IMG/VR virus record: IMGVR_UViG_3300031758_000027
Span: 1 to 64,000 of that record
From: a virus
Direction: 5' to 3' (one strand)
Length of the DNA stretch: 64,000 bases
Under the pieces are notes generated by a model. The model was not told the origin of the DNA. It made no database searches and saw nothing but the letters and a program-made list of their open reading frames with translations. This document shows positions 43,121 to 53,000 of this stretch, piece after piece. Made by a program: the position numbers and the translations under genes. Numbering within the stretch: position 1 is the first letter of the stretch; the number at the start of each line of letters is the position of its first letter.

Positions 43121-43786
43121 ATGGCAACAACGAACAAGGAGAAAACTCCACCAAAAACTGATATTAAATATTCAATAACATTATCAGAAGAACAAAAACG
43201 AGCAAAAGAATTAATATTGCATACTCCATTTAATTTTATATTAGGAAAAGCTGGTTCTGGTAAAACATTGTTAGCAGTTCAAATTGCATTGGATATGTTT
43301 TTTAAACGCAGAATAAATAAAATTATAATAACTCGTCCTACAGTGTCTAATGAAGATAACGGATTTTTACCTGGTTCATTAGCAGAAAAAATGGATCCAT
43401 GGTTAGTTCCGCTTCGAAGCAATATGCGTAAAGTGTACAATAAACCAGAACTTCTAGATAAAATGGAACGAGAAGAAAATATTGAATTAGTGTCATTAGC
43501 ACATTTTCGAGGACGAACATTTGATAATGCAATTTGTATTGTGGATGAATTTCAAAATTTAACTAAACAACAATTACAAATGGTTTTATCCAGATTAGGT
43601 AAAGATAGTATAATGATATTAACTGGAGACAGATATCAAATTGATTTGAAATTCGGTAATGATTCAGCAGTTCACGAAGTACCTAAATTAAAACCATCTA
43701 AATGGGTTAATGAAATTATTTTAACAGATAATCATAGACATGAAGCTTTAGAAGAAATTTTAAACCTTCTAAATGAAAAATATTGA
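43121..43786 (+). CDS. phoH: PhoH-like ATPase
   Basis: 221 aa. Walker A GKAGSGKT (42-49), the PhoH hallmark ITRPTVSNEDNGFLPGSLAE, Walker B CIVDEFQNLT and ILTGDRYQIDL are all present in order. This is the compact phage form of the PhoH family, an RNA-helicase-like ATPase common in marine phages. Its role is unsettled; links to phosphate starvation and RNA metabolism have been proposed. It sits in the late region between capsid and neck genes. Its stop TGA overlaps the next promoter motif. Confidence 0.92.
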   Translation: MATTNKEKTPPKTDIKYSITLSEEQKRAKELILHTPFNFILGKAGSGKTLLAVQIALDMFFKRRINKIIITRPTVSNEDNGFLPGSLAEKMDPWLVPLRSNMRKVYNKPELLDKMEREENIELVSLAHFRGRTFDNAICIVDEFQNLTKQQLQMVLSRLGKDSIMILTGDRYQIDLKFGNDSAVHEVPKLKPSKWVNEIILTDNHRHEALEEILNLLNEKY

Positions 43787-43799
43787 TATTTATATATAA
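43786..43799 (+). promoter_or_regulatory. Late-promoter-like motif overlapping a stop codon
   Basis: ATATTTATATATAA begins in the phoH TGA; AAAGGAAA follows before the GTG at 43812. Confidence 0.55.
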
Positions 43800-43811
43800 A
43801 AGGAAATCATC

Positions 43812-45056
43812 GTGGATTATAGTGCAAATAAACCAATTTGGCCAGGAAGTTCATCATTTACAACAGGTTCTACTCCTTTTGGTTTTTTTGATACAGATCC
43901 AATGTTTCAACAACATGCAGATCGATTTGCAAAGTTTGCAGCACAACATGTTGGATATCCTATCATGGATGTAGAACTTTTAGATATAAATTTTTATACG
44001 GCATTTGAAGCTGCAGTTTTAGAATATTCTAATCAAATTAATCAAGTTAACATTGTAAATAATTTAATTAATACATTAGGAGTTCAAACTGGTTCTAGTT
44101 ATTTAACTGCAAATAATGGATCATTTACTGGCACAAATATTGGACAGTCTTTAGGATATATAACTAAACTATCTAAAGCATATGGTACTGAAGCTGATTC
44201 GGGAGGTGATGTAAGATGGCGTAAAGCTGCAATTAACGTAACACCCGGACAACAAACGTATAGCATTCGAAATGCAGTATCTGCATCATTAGCTGAAGAT
44301 GGTATTTCATTATCTAATACAAGTTCTATAGAAATTCGCAGAGTAATGCATACACCACCACCAGCGATTGTAAGATATTTCGATCCATTTGTTGGTACTG
44401 GATTAGGATCTCAACAACTTCTAGACGCATTTAATTTTGGAGGATTTTCTCCTTCTATTAGTTTCATGATGATGCCGATTCATGCAGATTTAATGAGATT
44501 GCAAGCTATTGAATTTAATGATCAGGTTCGTAAGTCACATTACTCATTTGAAATACATGGTGATGATATTAAATTTTGGCCAATTCCAACATCAGGTACA
44601 GGATCATCGGCATCATCAATATTTTATAGCAAAGTATGGATTGAATATTTGTTTGAAGAAGAAAAAAGCAAACAGGCTATTTTATTCGGCAATACAGCAC
44701 TTTTAACGGGGGTTGTAAGTGACGCATCTAATATACCATATACAAATCATAAATACAGTACAATTAATGATATGGGGCGTTCCTGGATATTTAAATACGG
44801 TGTTGCAACTGTAAAGGAAATGTTAGGTTATGTACGTGGTAAATATTCATCAATTCCAATTCCTAATTCAGAAGTAACACTTAATGGATCGGATCTAGTA
44901 TCACAAGGACAAACAGAAAAAGAAGCATTAATAACACAGTTAAGAGAATTTTTGGAAAAATTGACAAAAGAACAAATGTTAACACGTCAAAATTCTGAAG
45001 CAACTCAAATGACCGAAATTCTCGGCAAGGTTCCGTTAAAAATTTATGTTGGATAG
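43812..45056 (+). CDS. gp13: Neck protein gp13
   Basis: 414 aa from a GTG start with AAAGGAAA upstream (T4 gp13 is 309). Conserved parts: DPMFQQHADRFAKFAAQHVG (30-49), GYPIMDVELLDINFYTAFEA, and near the C-terminus EMLGYVRGKYSSIPIPNSEV followed by LNGSDL, as in the T4/cyanophage gp13 family. Gp13 with gp14 forms the collar that closes the filled head and binds the tail. It is longer than T4 gp13, with a Ser/Gly-rich stretch (SGTGSSASS) and a C-terminal helix. Confidence 0.85.
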   Translation: MDYSANKPIWPGSSSFTTGSTPFGFFDTDPMFQQHADRFAKFAAQHVGYPIMDVELLDINFYTAFEAAVLEYSNQINQVNIVNNLINTLGVQTGSSYLTANNGSFTGTNIGQSLGYITKLSKAYGTEADSGGDVRWRKAAINVTPGQQTYSIRNAVSASLAEDGISLSNTSSIEIRRVMHTPPPAIVRYFDPFVGTGLGSQQLLDAFNFGGFSPSISFMMMPIHADLMRLQAIEFNDQVRKSHYSFEIHGDDIKFWPIPTSGTGSSASSIFYSKVWIEYLFEEEKSKQAILFGNTALLTGVVSDASNIPYTNHKYSTINDMGRSWIFKYGVATVKEMLGYVRGKYSSIPIPNSEVTLNGSDLVSQGQTEKEALITQLREFLEKLTKEQMLTRQNSEATQMTEILGKVPLKIYVG

Positions 45057-45065
45057 GAGTAAAAT

Positions 45066-45584
45066 ATGGCACTATTTGGGGGAAAACGAGATGCTAGATT
45101 TTTAGCTTCTATTAACGCAGAATTATTAAATGCAATTGTTGATACTGAAATAGAATTTTTCAAATTAATTGTAGAATCAACCAATTCTAATATTTACGGT
45201 GAATCTGAAACTAAATCATATTATGATTCTATTTTAATTCCATGTTTAATAACTAAAGAAAGCAAGACTGCTAATATGGATGATTACGGTCATACATATA
45301 CCAGAACAGCTCAATTTAGTATATCTCGAGATATTTTAGAACGTGCAGATTTTTATCCAGAAGTAGGAGATATTATATTTTGGGATAATGAATACTATGA
45401 ACTAGATAATGTAGATGCAAATCAATACTTCGTAGGTAAAAATCCAGATACATGGCCTAACGGATCAGAACATGGTTATAGCGTGTCAGTAATTTGCGAT
45501 GCACATGCAACTCGTCAAACACCACAAGCTATTAAAAATTTACGTAGAGGCGGAGACAATAACTTTGCATATAAAGGACAATAA
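45066..45584 (+). CDS. gp14: Neck protein gp14
   Basis: 172 aa (T4 gp14 is 256). The core VGDIIFWDNEYYELDNVDAN and QYFVGKNPDTW matches the T4 gp14 segment in which an acidic strand is followed by a Phe/Tyr-Gln-Val-Gly-Lys motif. Early residues DSILIPCLITKESKT and RTAQFSISRDIL also fit. It completes the neck together with gp13. GGAG lies before the ATG. The shorter length means that the C-terminal extension of T4 gp14 is missing. Confidence 0.8.
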   Translation: MALFGGKRDARFLASINAELLNAIVDTEIEFFKLIVESTNSNIYGESETKSYYDSILIPCLITKESKTANMDDYGHTYTRTAQFSISRDILERADFYPEVGDIIFWDNEYYELDNVDANQYFVGKNPDTWPNGSEHGYSVSVICDAHATRQTPQAIKNLRRGGDNNFAYKGQ

Positions 45585-45586
45585 CA

Positions 45587-46813
45587 ATGCCTAGATTTAA
45601 CAGAGAAAATATAGATCGTAAAACTAATAAACCGAATCCCGCTGCTACAGAAGGATTAAGTAACGATCTTTTGTTGAATCGTGCATATCAAACTAGAAGA
45701 GATGATGACGTAATACGATCCGCAAAACGTACACTTTATGACATCGATTTTGCTATTAAATGGTATATTGACAATGAAATACGTCCTCAAATTACATCTA
45801 ATCAACAATTGATAACAGTTCCTGTAATTTTTGCAAATGGAGAAAAATGGGATAATGTACGTCGTTTAGGATATTTACGTGATGAAAAAGGAATGCTTCA
45901 ATCACCACTTATCATGTTGAAACGAAATAGTTCAACGGAACGAGATAGTACACGTACATTAGATGTTAATCGACAGATATCTGGAAATCAACATGTATAT
46001 AAAAATAAATACAATTCTAGAAATCGATATGAAGACGAATTATTTCCGTTGCCAACTACACAACCACAACCTTCAGAAACTATATATGTTATTGATATTC
46101 CTAAATACGTAGATATTGAATATGAAATGATGTTGTGGTGCGATTTTACTACACAGATGAATGAATTGTATGATCAAATACTTCCATATGGTAGATTTTT
46201 GTGGGGAAATGAAGGAAATCGTTTTGAAACGGCTATTGGACAAGCATCATTTGAAACAGTAAATACGGTTGGAGAAGATCGTTTAGTACGAGCCACAATT
46301 CCATTGACAGTTAAAGGTACATTGCTGTCAGAACAAGAAGCCCGTATTTCAACCCTGAAAAAGATGTATTCTATTAAAAAAATAAGCTTTGATACGGTTA
46401 TAGATTTAGATGGAGATATATTTAGTACGACAACCGTACCAGTAGCATTGCTTCAAGTATCTCAGCAAATATTTAGTGGAGCTACACTACAAGTTTCAAC
46501 AGCCGGGGGTGGTACAGGAACAATTGATGCAGCTACAATGATGTATCTTACCAATTTATCGGATAAAATTGCCACATATTTAAACGCAACTACGGTTACT
46601 GTAACAGCAAGTGCAGGATTAAATCCAGTAACAACTGCCGCAGCATCTAAAAATGAATTTAACATATACATTAATGGACAGTATATTGACAAAGTTGCAT
46701 ATACCTGGACACCTACATTGACAGCCCCACAAACTATTGTATTTGATACAGCAATACTAGGATATACCATAGATTCCACTGATACGATAATTATAAATGG
46801 AAGGTGGGCATAA
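45587..46813 (+). CDS. gp15: Tail completion / sheath terminator gp15-like, with extra C-terminal domain
   Basis: 408 aa (T4 gp15 is 272). The middle carries the gp15-like features VPVIFANGEKWDNVRRLGYL, SPLIMLKRNS and YEMMLWCDFTTQMNELYDQI followed by LPYGRFLWG, and the order gp13-gp14-gp15 supports it. Gp15 caps the tail tube and sheath and docks it to the neck. From about residue 290 the protein continues into a Thr/Ala-rich beta domain not expected from T4 (TAGGGTGTIDAATMMYLTN onward), perhaps a decoration or fibre-attachment domain. Its stop overlaps the next ATG (TAATG). Confidence 0.75.
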   Translation: MPRFNRENIDRKTNKPNPAATEGLSNDLLLNRAYQTRRDDDVIRSAKRTLYDIDFAIKWYIDNEIRPQITSNQQLITVPVIFANGEKWDNVRRLGYLRDEKGMLQSPLIMLKRNSSTERDSTRTLDVNRQISGNQHVYKNKYNSRNRYEDELFPLPTTQPQPSETIYVIDIPKYVDIEYEMMLWCDFTTQMNELYDQILPYGRFLWGNEGNRFETAIGQASFETVNTVGEDRLVRATIPLTVKGTLLSEQEARISTLKKMYSIKKISFDTVIDLDGDIFSTTTVPVALLQVSQQIFSGATLQVSTAGGGTGTIDAATMMYLTNLSDKIATYLNATTVTVTASAGLNPVTTAAASKNEFNIYINGQYIDKVAYTWTPTLTAPQTIVFDTAILGYTIDSTDTIIINGRWA

Positions 46814-49800
46814 TGGCAAGACAGTTTAAACCAGGTCAATTACAAACAGGTTCTTTATATAATATTTCTTCTAGTTTTGCCCTAACTGCCTCTTACGCAC
46901 AAATTGCTGTTACCGCATCATATGCAACTCAAGCATTGAGTTCTAGTTTTGCTACAACGGCAGCAACATCATCTTATTTTGTTGAGACTGATCCTATATT
47001 TGTAGCAAAATCTGGATCATTTGCAACAACAGGTTCAAACACGTTCATAGGAAATCAAACCATTAATGGTAATATTACGGTTAACGGAACAGCATCAGTT
47101 TCTTTATTATATACTACATATGAAACATCATCCGTAATATTTACATCCGGTTCAACTAAATTTGGTAATACCTCAGATGATACACATCAATTTACCGGAT
47201 CTTTGTTTGTTAATGATGGTACATATACAATATTAGATACAAATACTAAAATATTAAAAGATCAAAACAATACTAAATCAGTTGACTGGGCTAATAGACA
47301 GCTATTATATAATGATGGGGTAGCAGATATAGCTACAGTTGATTGGATCGGACATGGTTTAAGTATACCTGATTATGCCGGTTCTTCATACCTTATTGTA
47401 GATTGGGCATTTAATCAACTTTGGAGAACTCCTGATCCTGGTTCGGGTACACCTTATGTTAAAAGTTTAGATTGGTTTGAAGGTAAAACATATGATTTAT
47501 TCGGAATAGGCGGTGGTGCACCAGCTGTGTCAATCGATTGGACTAATAGACAGTTAATTAGTGTGTATTCATTAGTATCAATCGATTGGAACTCTGGTAT
47601 TTTAAAAAATCCTTATTCTGGAACAAATACCGATAGTTTAAATTGGACTAGTAGACAGTTAATAGATACTGATGGAATTAGTATTTCCGCAGATTGGAAT
47701 ACAAAAGAATTAATTTCAACAGGTAATCGTGTTAGTATTGATTGGGAAAATCGAGAATTAGTAGCTAGTAATGGTTTAGATCACGTATTAAATTGGAATT
47801 CTACAGCATCCGCATGGTTTTCTGGTTCAGTTGCCGGTACTGCTAGTTATGCTAGATCGGCACTAAGTTCATCATATGCAATAACATCATCATACGCAAC
47901 AACGGCATCATATGCTATATCTGCTAGTTATGCATTTAATGCAACTACATCATCCTATGCACTAACTGCATCATATGTTAATCCACTACGACAAGAAGTA
48001 CAAATAACCGGGTCAATAAATGCAACTGGTTCAAATACATTTACTGGTACTAATACTTTTGTTGGTACTCAAATTGTAACTGGAAGTTTACTTACTACCG
48101 GATCTAACACGTTAATAGGTAATACAATCTTATCTGGTAGTTTGCAAGTACAAGGACAATATCCACCTGCTGCTGGATCGGCATCTGTATCCATTGTTGG
48201 TAATGTAGACTTAAATGGATATTTACGTTTTGATCCAGTTAATTCTAATATAAACTCTAATATATCAGCTTCCTATATTTACGTCTCTGGATCAACCCAA
48301 GATTTATACTTTAGCCAAAATGGGGCAGGTTATAATAATGTAACTCGTTTACGTTGGTTAGAAGGTAATCTATATACAGGTTTATTACATGGTGGTATAA
48401 TATCACAAGTAAACTCTACTACATATCAAATATCAAGTGGTAGTGGTATTGTAGTAAATCTTAATAGTTCATTTAACAATGACCCATACCCAGTAGTAGA
48501 GTATTTAAACTGGGAAAATTTAACTAGTAGTATTAGTGCTTTAAGTGGATCATTTGATCAACAATTTGTAGCTATATCTTCATCAGCAGGTACTGCAGTA
48601 ATTAAAGCACAAGGAACACCATATATTGATGGTGATTATAACAATTTTATTCCAATTGGTATTGTTCTGCACCAAAATCGTTCTTCAATAAATGGAGTTC
48701 AAACTTTCCCAGGTGTAGCATATGGATGGAAACAAAGATCTTTTGATTTTATTAAAGCATTTGGTCCGTTAAAAATATCTGGATATACGTTATCACCAAG
48801 TGGATCATCAACCGGAAGTTTATTTTTAGCCGGCGGTGTATCGTTTGTTGACGGCCGAAACTATACAGTAGATCCAAATGCTCCAAGCTATATTACAGAA
48901 GCAACTGGTATTACTACTTCTAAGATTTTCCGATACTACCAATCAGGATCTAGTTGGGTTTATGATACTAATGGAGGAGTAGGATATCCAGTAATCGATC
49001 CTTCAAAATATTCACTAAACGGAACCTTAACAACAGTATCTACAAACCATTGGACTATACAAAGAGTGTTTTATTTTCCTAATAGTGCAACAAAGGCGTT
49101 GTTTGTTTACTACGGAAATGATGAGTATGCAAATAAAGAAGATGCACTAGCCGCTATACCAACAGAAGCGTTCTCAGAAGCACCAAATACGGCAGCAAGC
49201 GCTCTCTTTATAGGAGTCATGTTGTTGAGGAAAAATGCTGATTTTACAGTACCTGCATCCTACGAATTTAGGGAAGCTGGATTATTTAGAAGTTCTGGTA
49301 ACATTATTGGTGGGGGTGTAGGTAATTCAACTTTAGATGCACTAACGGATGTAACTCTAACTACTCCTACATACGGTGATCTATTAATGTATGATAGCAC
49401 CTATTGGTTTAATACAAAAACATTAAGTGGTAGTTATTCCTTATCAGGATCTCTAAATGCTAGTGAAGGTATAAATGCGCAGAGTTTAACAGCATCGTTT
49501 GTTAATGCATCTTCCATTACTGGTTCATTATATGGTACAGCATCTTGGGCAACTAATGCTACTACAGCATCATATACTTTAAGCTCTTCATATGCATCTC
49601 AAGCACTAAGTGCATCTTATGCACCAGATACAACATTCCCATACACAGGATCGGCACAGATTACCGGATCACTAATAATAAATAACTTCTTAAGCACAGC
49701 AGTATGGGTAACTACAAATGCCGGAGCTACAACAATATACGCACTGCCAACGGCATCATATGATGGAGCTTGGTTTGAGTACTCTGCTAGATCAGGAAGT

Positions 49801-49992
49801 AATGCACGTGCGGGACAAATAACATCTATATGGTCTGGATCACATGTAAACTTTACAGAAACTACAACTACGGATTTTGGAACAACTACAGATTTAGCAT
49901 TAGGTGTATTTGTAATTGGGGGAGATATGGCATTAACATCGTCTGCTGCAACATCCGGATGGACAATTAAAACTATAATAAGAAGTTTCTAA
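46813..49992 (+). CDS. Large tail fibre with ASYA and SIDW repeats
   Basis: 1059 aa. The ATG at 46813 overlaps the preceding TAA; an in-frame GTG nine bases upstream is less likely. Residues about 15-60 and 340-395 consist of short [ST]ASYA repeats, the stalk element common in marine phage fibres. Residues 156-336 hold about ten 15-20-residue repeats built on S(I/V)DWxxRQL. The middle has NITVNG/TGSNTF-type beta repeats; the C-terminal 100 residues are a globular beta domain (AVWVTTNAGATTIYALPTAS), likely a trimerising tip. It is probably a receptor-contacting fibre. Confidence 0.8.
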   Translation: MARQFKPGQLQTGSLYNISSSFALTASYAQIAVTASYATQALSSSFATTAATSSYFVETDPIFVAKSGSFATTGSNTFIGNQTINGNITVNGTASVSLLYTTYETSSVIFTSGSTKFGNTSDDTHQFTGSLFVNDGTYTILDTNTKILKDQNNTKSVDWANRQLLYNDGVADIATVDWIGHGLSIPDYAGSSYLIVDWAFNQLWRTPDPGSGTPYVKSLDWFEGKTYDLFGIGGGAPAVSIDWTNRQLISVYSLVSIDWNSGILKNPYSGTNTDSLNWTSRQLIDTDGISISADWNTKELISTGNRVSIDWENRELVASNGLDHVLNWNSTASAWFSGSVAGTASYARSALSSSYAITSSYATTASYAISASYAFNATTSSYALTASYVNPLRQEVQITGSINATGSNTFTGTNTFVGTQIVTGSLLTTGSNTLIGNTILSGSLQVQGQYPPAAGSASVSIVGNVDLNGYLRFDPVNSNINSNISASYIYVSGSTQDLYFSQNGAGYNNVTRLRWLEGNLYTGLLHGGIISQVNSTTYQISSGSGIVVNLNSSFNNDPYPVVEYLNWENLTSSISALSGSFDQQFVAISSSAGTAVIKAQGTPYIDGDYNNFIPIGIVLHQNRSSINGVQTFPGVAYGWKQRSFDFIKAFGPLKISGYTLSPSGSSTGSLFLAGGVSFVDGRNYTVDPNAPSYITEATGITTSKIFRYYQSGSSWVYDTNGGVGYPVIDPSKYSLNGTLTTVSTNHWTIQRVFYFPNSATKALFVYYGNDEYANKEDALAAIPTEAFSEAPNTAASALFIGVMLLRKNADFTVPASYEFREAGLFRSSGNIIGGGVGNSTLDALTDVTLTTPTYGDLLMYDSTYWFNTKTLSGSYSLSGSLNASEGINAQSLTASFVNASSITGSLYGTASWATNATTASYTLSSSYASQALSASYAPDTTFPYTGSAQITGSLIINNFLSTAVWVTTNAGATTIYALPTASYDGAWFEYSARSGSNARAGQITSIWSGSHVNFTETTTTDFGTTTDLALGVFVIGGDMALTSSAATSGWTIKTIIRSF
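47278..47820 (+). repeat. SIDWxxRQL tandem protein repeats
   Basis: About ten degenerate repeats of 15-20 codons around S(I/V/L)(D/N)W followed by NRQL, TRQL or variants. Examples: SVDWANRQLL, SIDWTNRQLI, SLNWTSRQLI, SIDWENRELV. Confidence 0.75.
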
Positions 49993-49996
49993 ATAT

Positions 49997-50010
49997 ATAT
50001 TTATTCTAAA
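49997..50010 (+). promoter_or_regulatory. Late-promoter-like motif
   Basis: ATATTTATTCTAAA just after the fibre stop, 37 bases (5' end to GTG) before 50034. Confidence 0.5.
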
Positions 50011-50033
50011 CCAGGCTTGGATAGGGAAAAGAC

Positions 50034-53000
50034 GTGGCAAATGAATTTCGCATAAAAAACGGTTTCCGTTCTGAAGGAAACTCTGAGGTAACAGGATCAC
50101 TTAACGTAAGTAACGGAGTAACAGGATCTTTTTCTGGATCATTTTTTGGTGATGGATCAGGACTTACAGGTATAACAACGTACGTTGATAATCTAGTAAC
50201 AGTAGGTTTACCGGGTAGTGAGACAGATTACTTTTCAATAAAATCTGCAGTTGATAGTATAGTCGATGCAACGGCAACTAATACGTATACGGTGCAAGTA
50301 TTTCCTGGTATCTATATAGAAGATACAATAACTGTACCTTCTTATGTTGCCGTAAAAGGAGATAGTTCAATTTCAACCGTAGTATCTGCATCTAATCCTA
50401 GTGCAAGTATTTTTATAATGAGTGATCAATCAATGATCATTGATATGCAAATACAAGGATCTACAGCCCCGTCAGCTTCTGCTATTATTTATTCATCTCC
50501 TACAACACCTCAAACAAATGCAATTGCATATGTTGAAAATGTAAGATTTGGTACTAACTATACCAACGCTAAAGTTATTGGTACTGGAAGTAATGGTAAC
50601 TGTATATTACAGTGTTCCAATGTCAAATATGGCGGATTTACCGAACTCAATAAATCATTCGACGTAGGATTTCATGTAACAAGAACCGGCAGTGCTGGTA
50701 TTGGTAGAATGCAGCTTCGTAATGTAACTTCTACTAACGGAGGTGTAGCAGGATCTGACAATAATCAAATATTTGCTTTATCCGATGCTCCTAATTGTGC
50801 ATTTATTGTTAATGGATGTTTGCTAACAAGAGCAGCAGGATCAGCTCTAGGTACTGGATTTAAAGTATATAATGGAGGTAACCTACGTCTAACGGGTGTT
50901 AACTTTCAACGTTGGGATAAAGGTATTTGGGCACCTCAGACAGGATCTGGTCCATCCATAGATGCAATTGCACTTAACTTTGAAAACTGTACGACTGATG
51001 TTGCAATTGAACACTCTGGATCTACTGGTAAAGTACAAGGTACGGATAACTTCTTAAAAACACAAATATCACTAAGCTCATCACTTTATGAAGTAGGACA
51101 AGATCCTAGAAGAATTACGGTAGGAACAAAAGGAGCTGACTTTACTAGCATTAGTGCATCTGTTGCATATATCACAGACTCATCAGATACTAATCGATAT
51201 GTAATTGAAGTTGGCCCGGGTCGATACACAGAAAAAGAAATTGATCTAACCGGCAAACCGTACGTTAGTATTGTTGGTAGTAGTATTCAAACTACTCAAA
51301 TATTCCCAAGCTCATCTAATCAGCACTTGATTAAGATGGGTATTAATAATGAAGTATCATTTTTAACACTAACAAACGCACCTGCAGGATATTCTGCTTT
51401 ATATATAGATGATATTGGAGATTTTGCACAAGCACATAAAGTTTCTTTTTACGATTGCGATATGTGTGTTACAGTTATATCAAGAACGCAAGATACTAAA
51501 TTTTATGGTGAGTATTTAGATTATAATGGAGTTTATAGTACGGGTAGTTTTGTAAGTTCATCAAATGGATATCAAGCATTAGCAAGTTTAGAAAATTACT
51601 ATCAGTTTCCGATAGGAGCCACCGGGTTAATTGCAAATTATGCTGTAGGTGGTGTAGCAGAAATGGATATTTATGCAGCTGGTCTAATTGGTGAAGGAGA
51701 TGCAACTTCGGTAGCTATTCAACTTGAAAATGGTGCAGACCTTCAGGGTTTAGGAATGGATATGCCAGGTTGGGGTTCTGCAGTATATATTCCAAACTTA
51801 GCAAACTCATCAAGCTTCAATATAGTAGGATCCATGATCCACGATTCAGTGAATTATGATTTTGAAATTCTACATCCTAGTGCATCTTGCAGATTCCAAG
51901 GTACTGCTGATCATAGTAAAATAACTAATGCAAGTCAAAACTTCTTTTGGACATTTCTAGATGAAACGGATGGTGAATTAGACATTACAAGAAAATTATC
52001 AGTAACATTTGCAGATGGTACTCATACAGATGCATCGACACTAATTTTCGAAGGTAGTCCGATGGGGGTAATGTCTGGAGGTAACATAACAATTTCCGGA
52101 AGTTTAACTATTACGACAGCAGCTGGATATGGTTATTTACATAACATGGGTACGGAAGTATTTCAAAGAATTGATTGGGCCGATACCAATCTAACCTTAT
52201 CACCAAATACCGATAACTACATATTCATTGATGAAACTGCAACACTAACAGCTAACGCAATACAACCTCCTAGTGCGCATAACATTATATTAGGCCGCGT
52301 TGTAACAAATGATACAGGAATCGAGTTAGTAGACAATAGTCCATATTTTGCAGCACATATGTCAAATGCATTATCTAAGTTTAATAGAAATGCATTAGGT
52401 CCGGTATTTGCTCAAGGGTGTATAGTATCGGAAGATATAACGCCTCGTCAACTTGATGTAACAGCTGGTTTGTATTACTTTGGAGAAAACGAATATGATC
52501 CAACTGGCGGTAGTGCAATTGCATTTACACAATACTACCAATCAGGATCAGGAGCGTTTGGTTGGAATAAATCATCGCAAACACTAGTACCAAATAACGT
52601 ATACAACTCCGGTAGTGCATTGGTTGCAATGTCTGCATCCTACTACACTAAGCATAGTTTGTATACAGTTGGCCGAGGACCGGATGAGGAATATTTTTTA
52701 GTAATCAATCCAAGTCAATATGCAACACTAGTTGAAGCAGAGAATGCCGGTCTACCGGCACCACCAACTTATTTTTCTGATGGCGTAGTTGCATTAGCTT
52801 CTATATACGTACAATCTGGTTCAGCAAACATTACACAAATACAAGATATACGTCCAATTATTGGATTCCGAGCAGCGGGTGTAAATGCATCATCTGTGCA
52901 TGGAAACTTGTTAGGATTAAATGCTGATGACCATCAGCAGTATTTGCTTGTCAATGGTACACGTGCAATGTCTGGTAATTTGAATATGGGTGGATATAAC

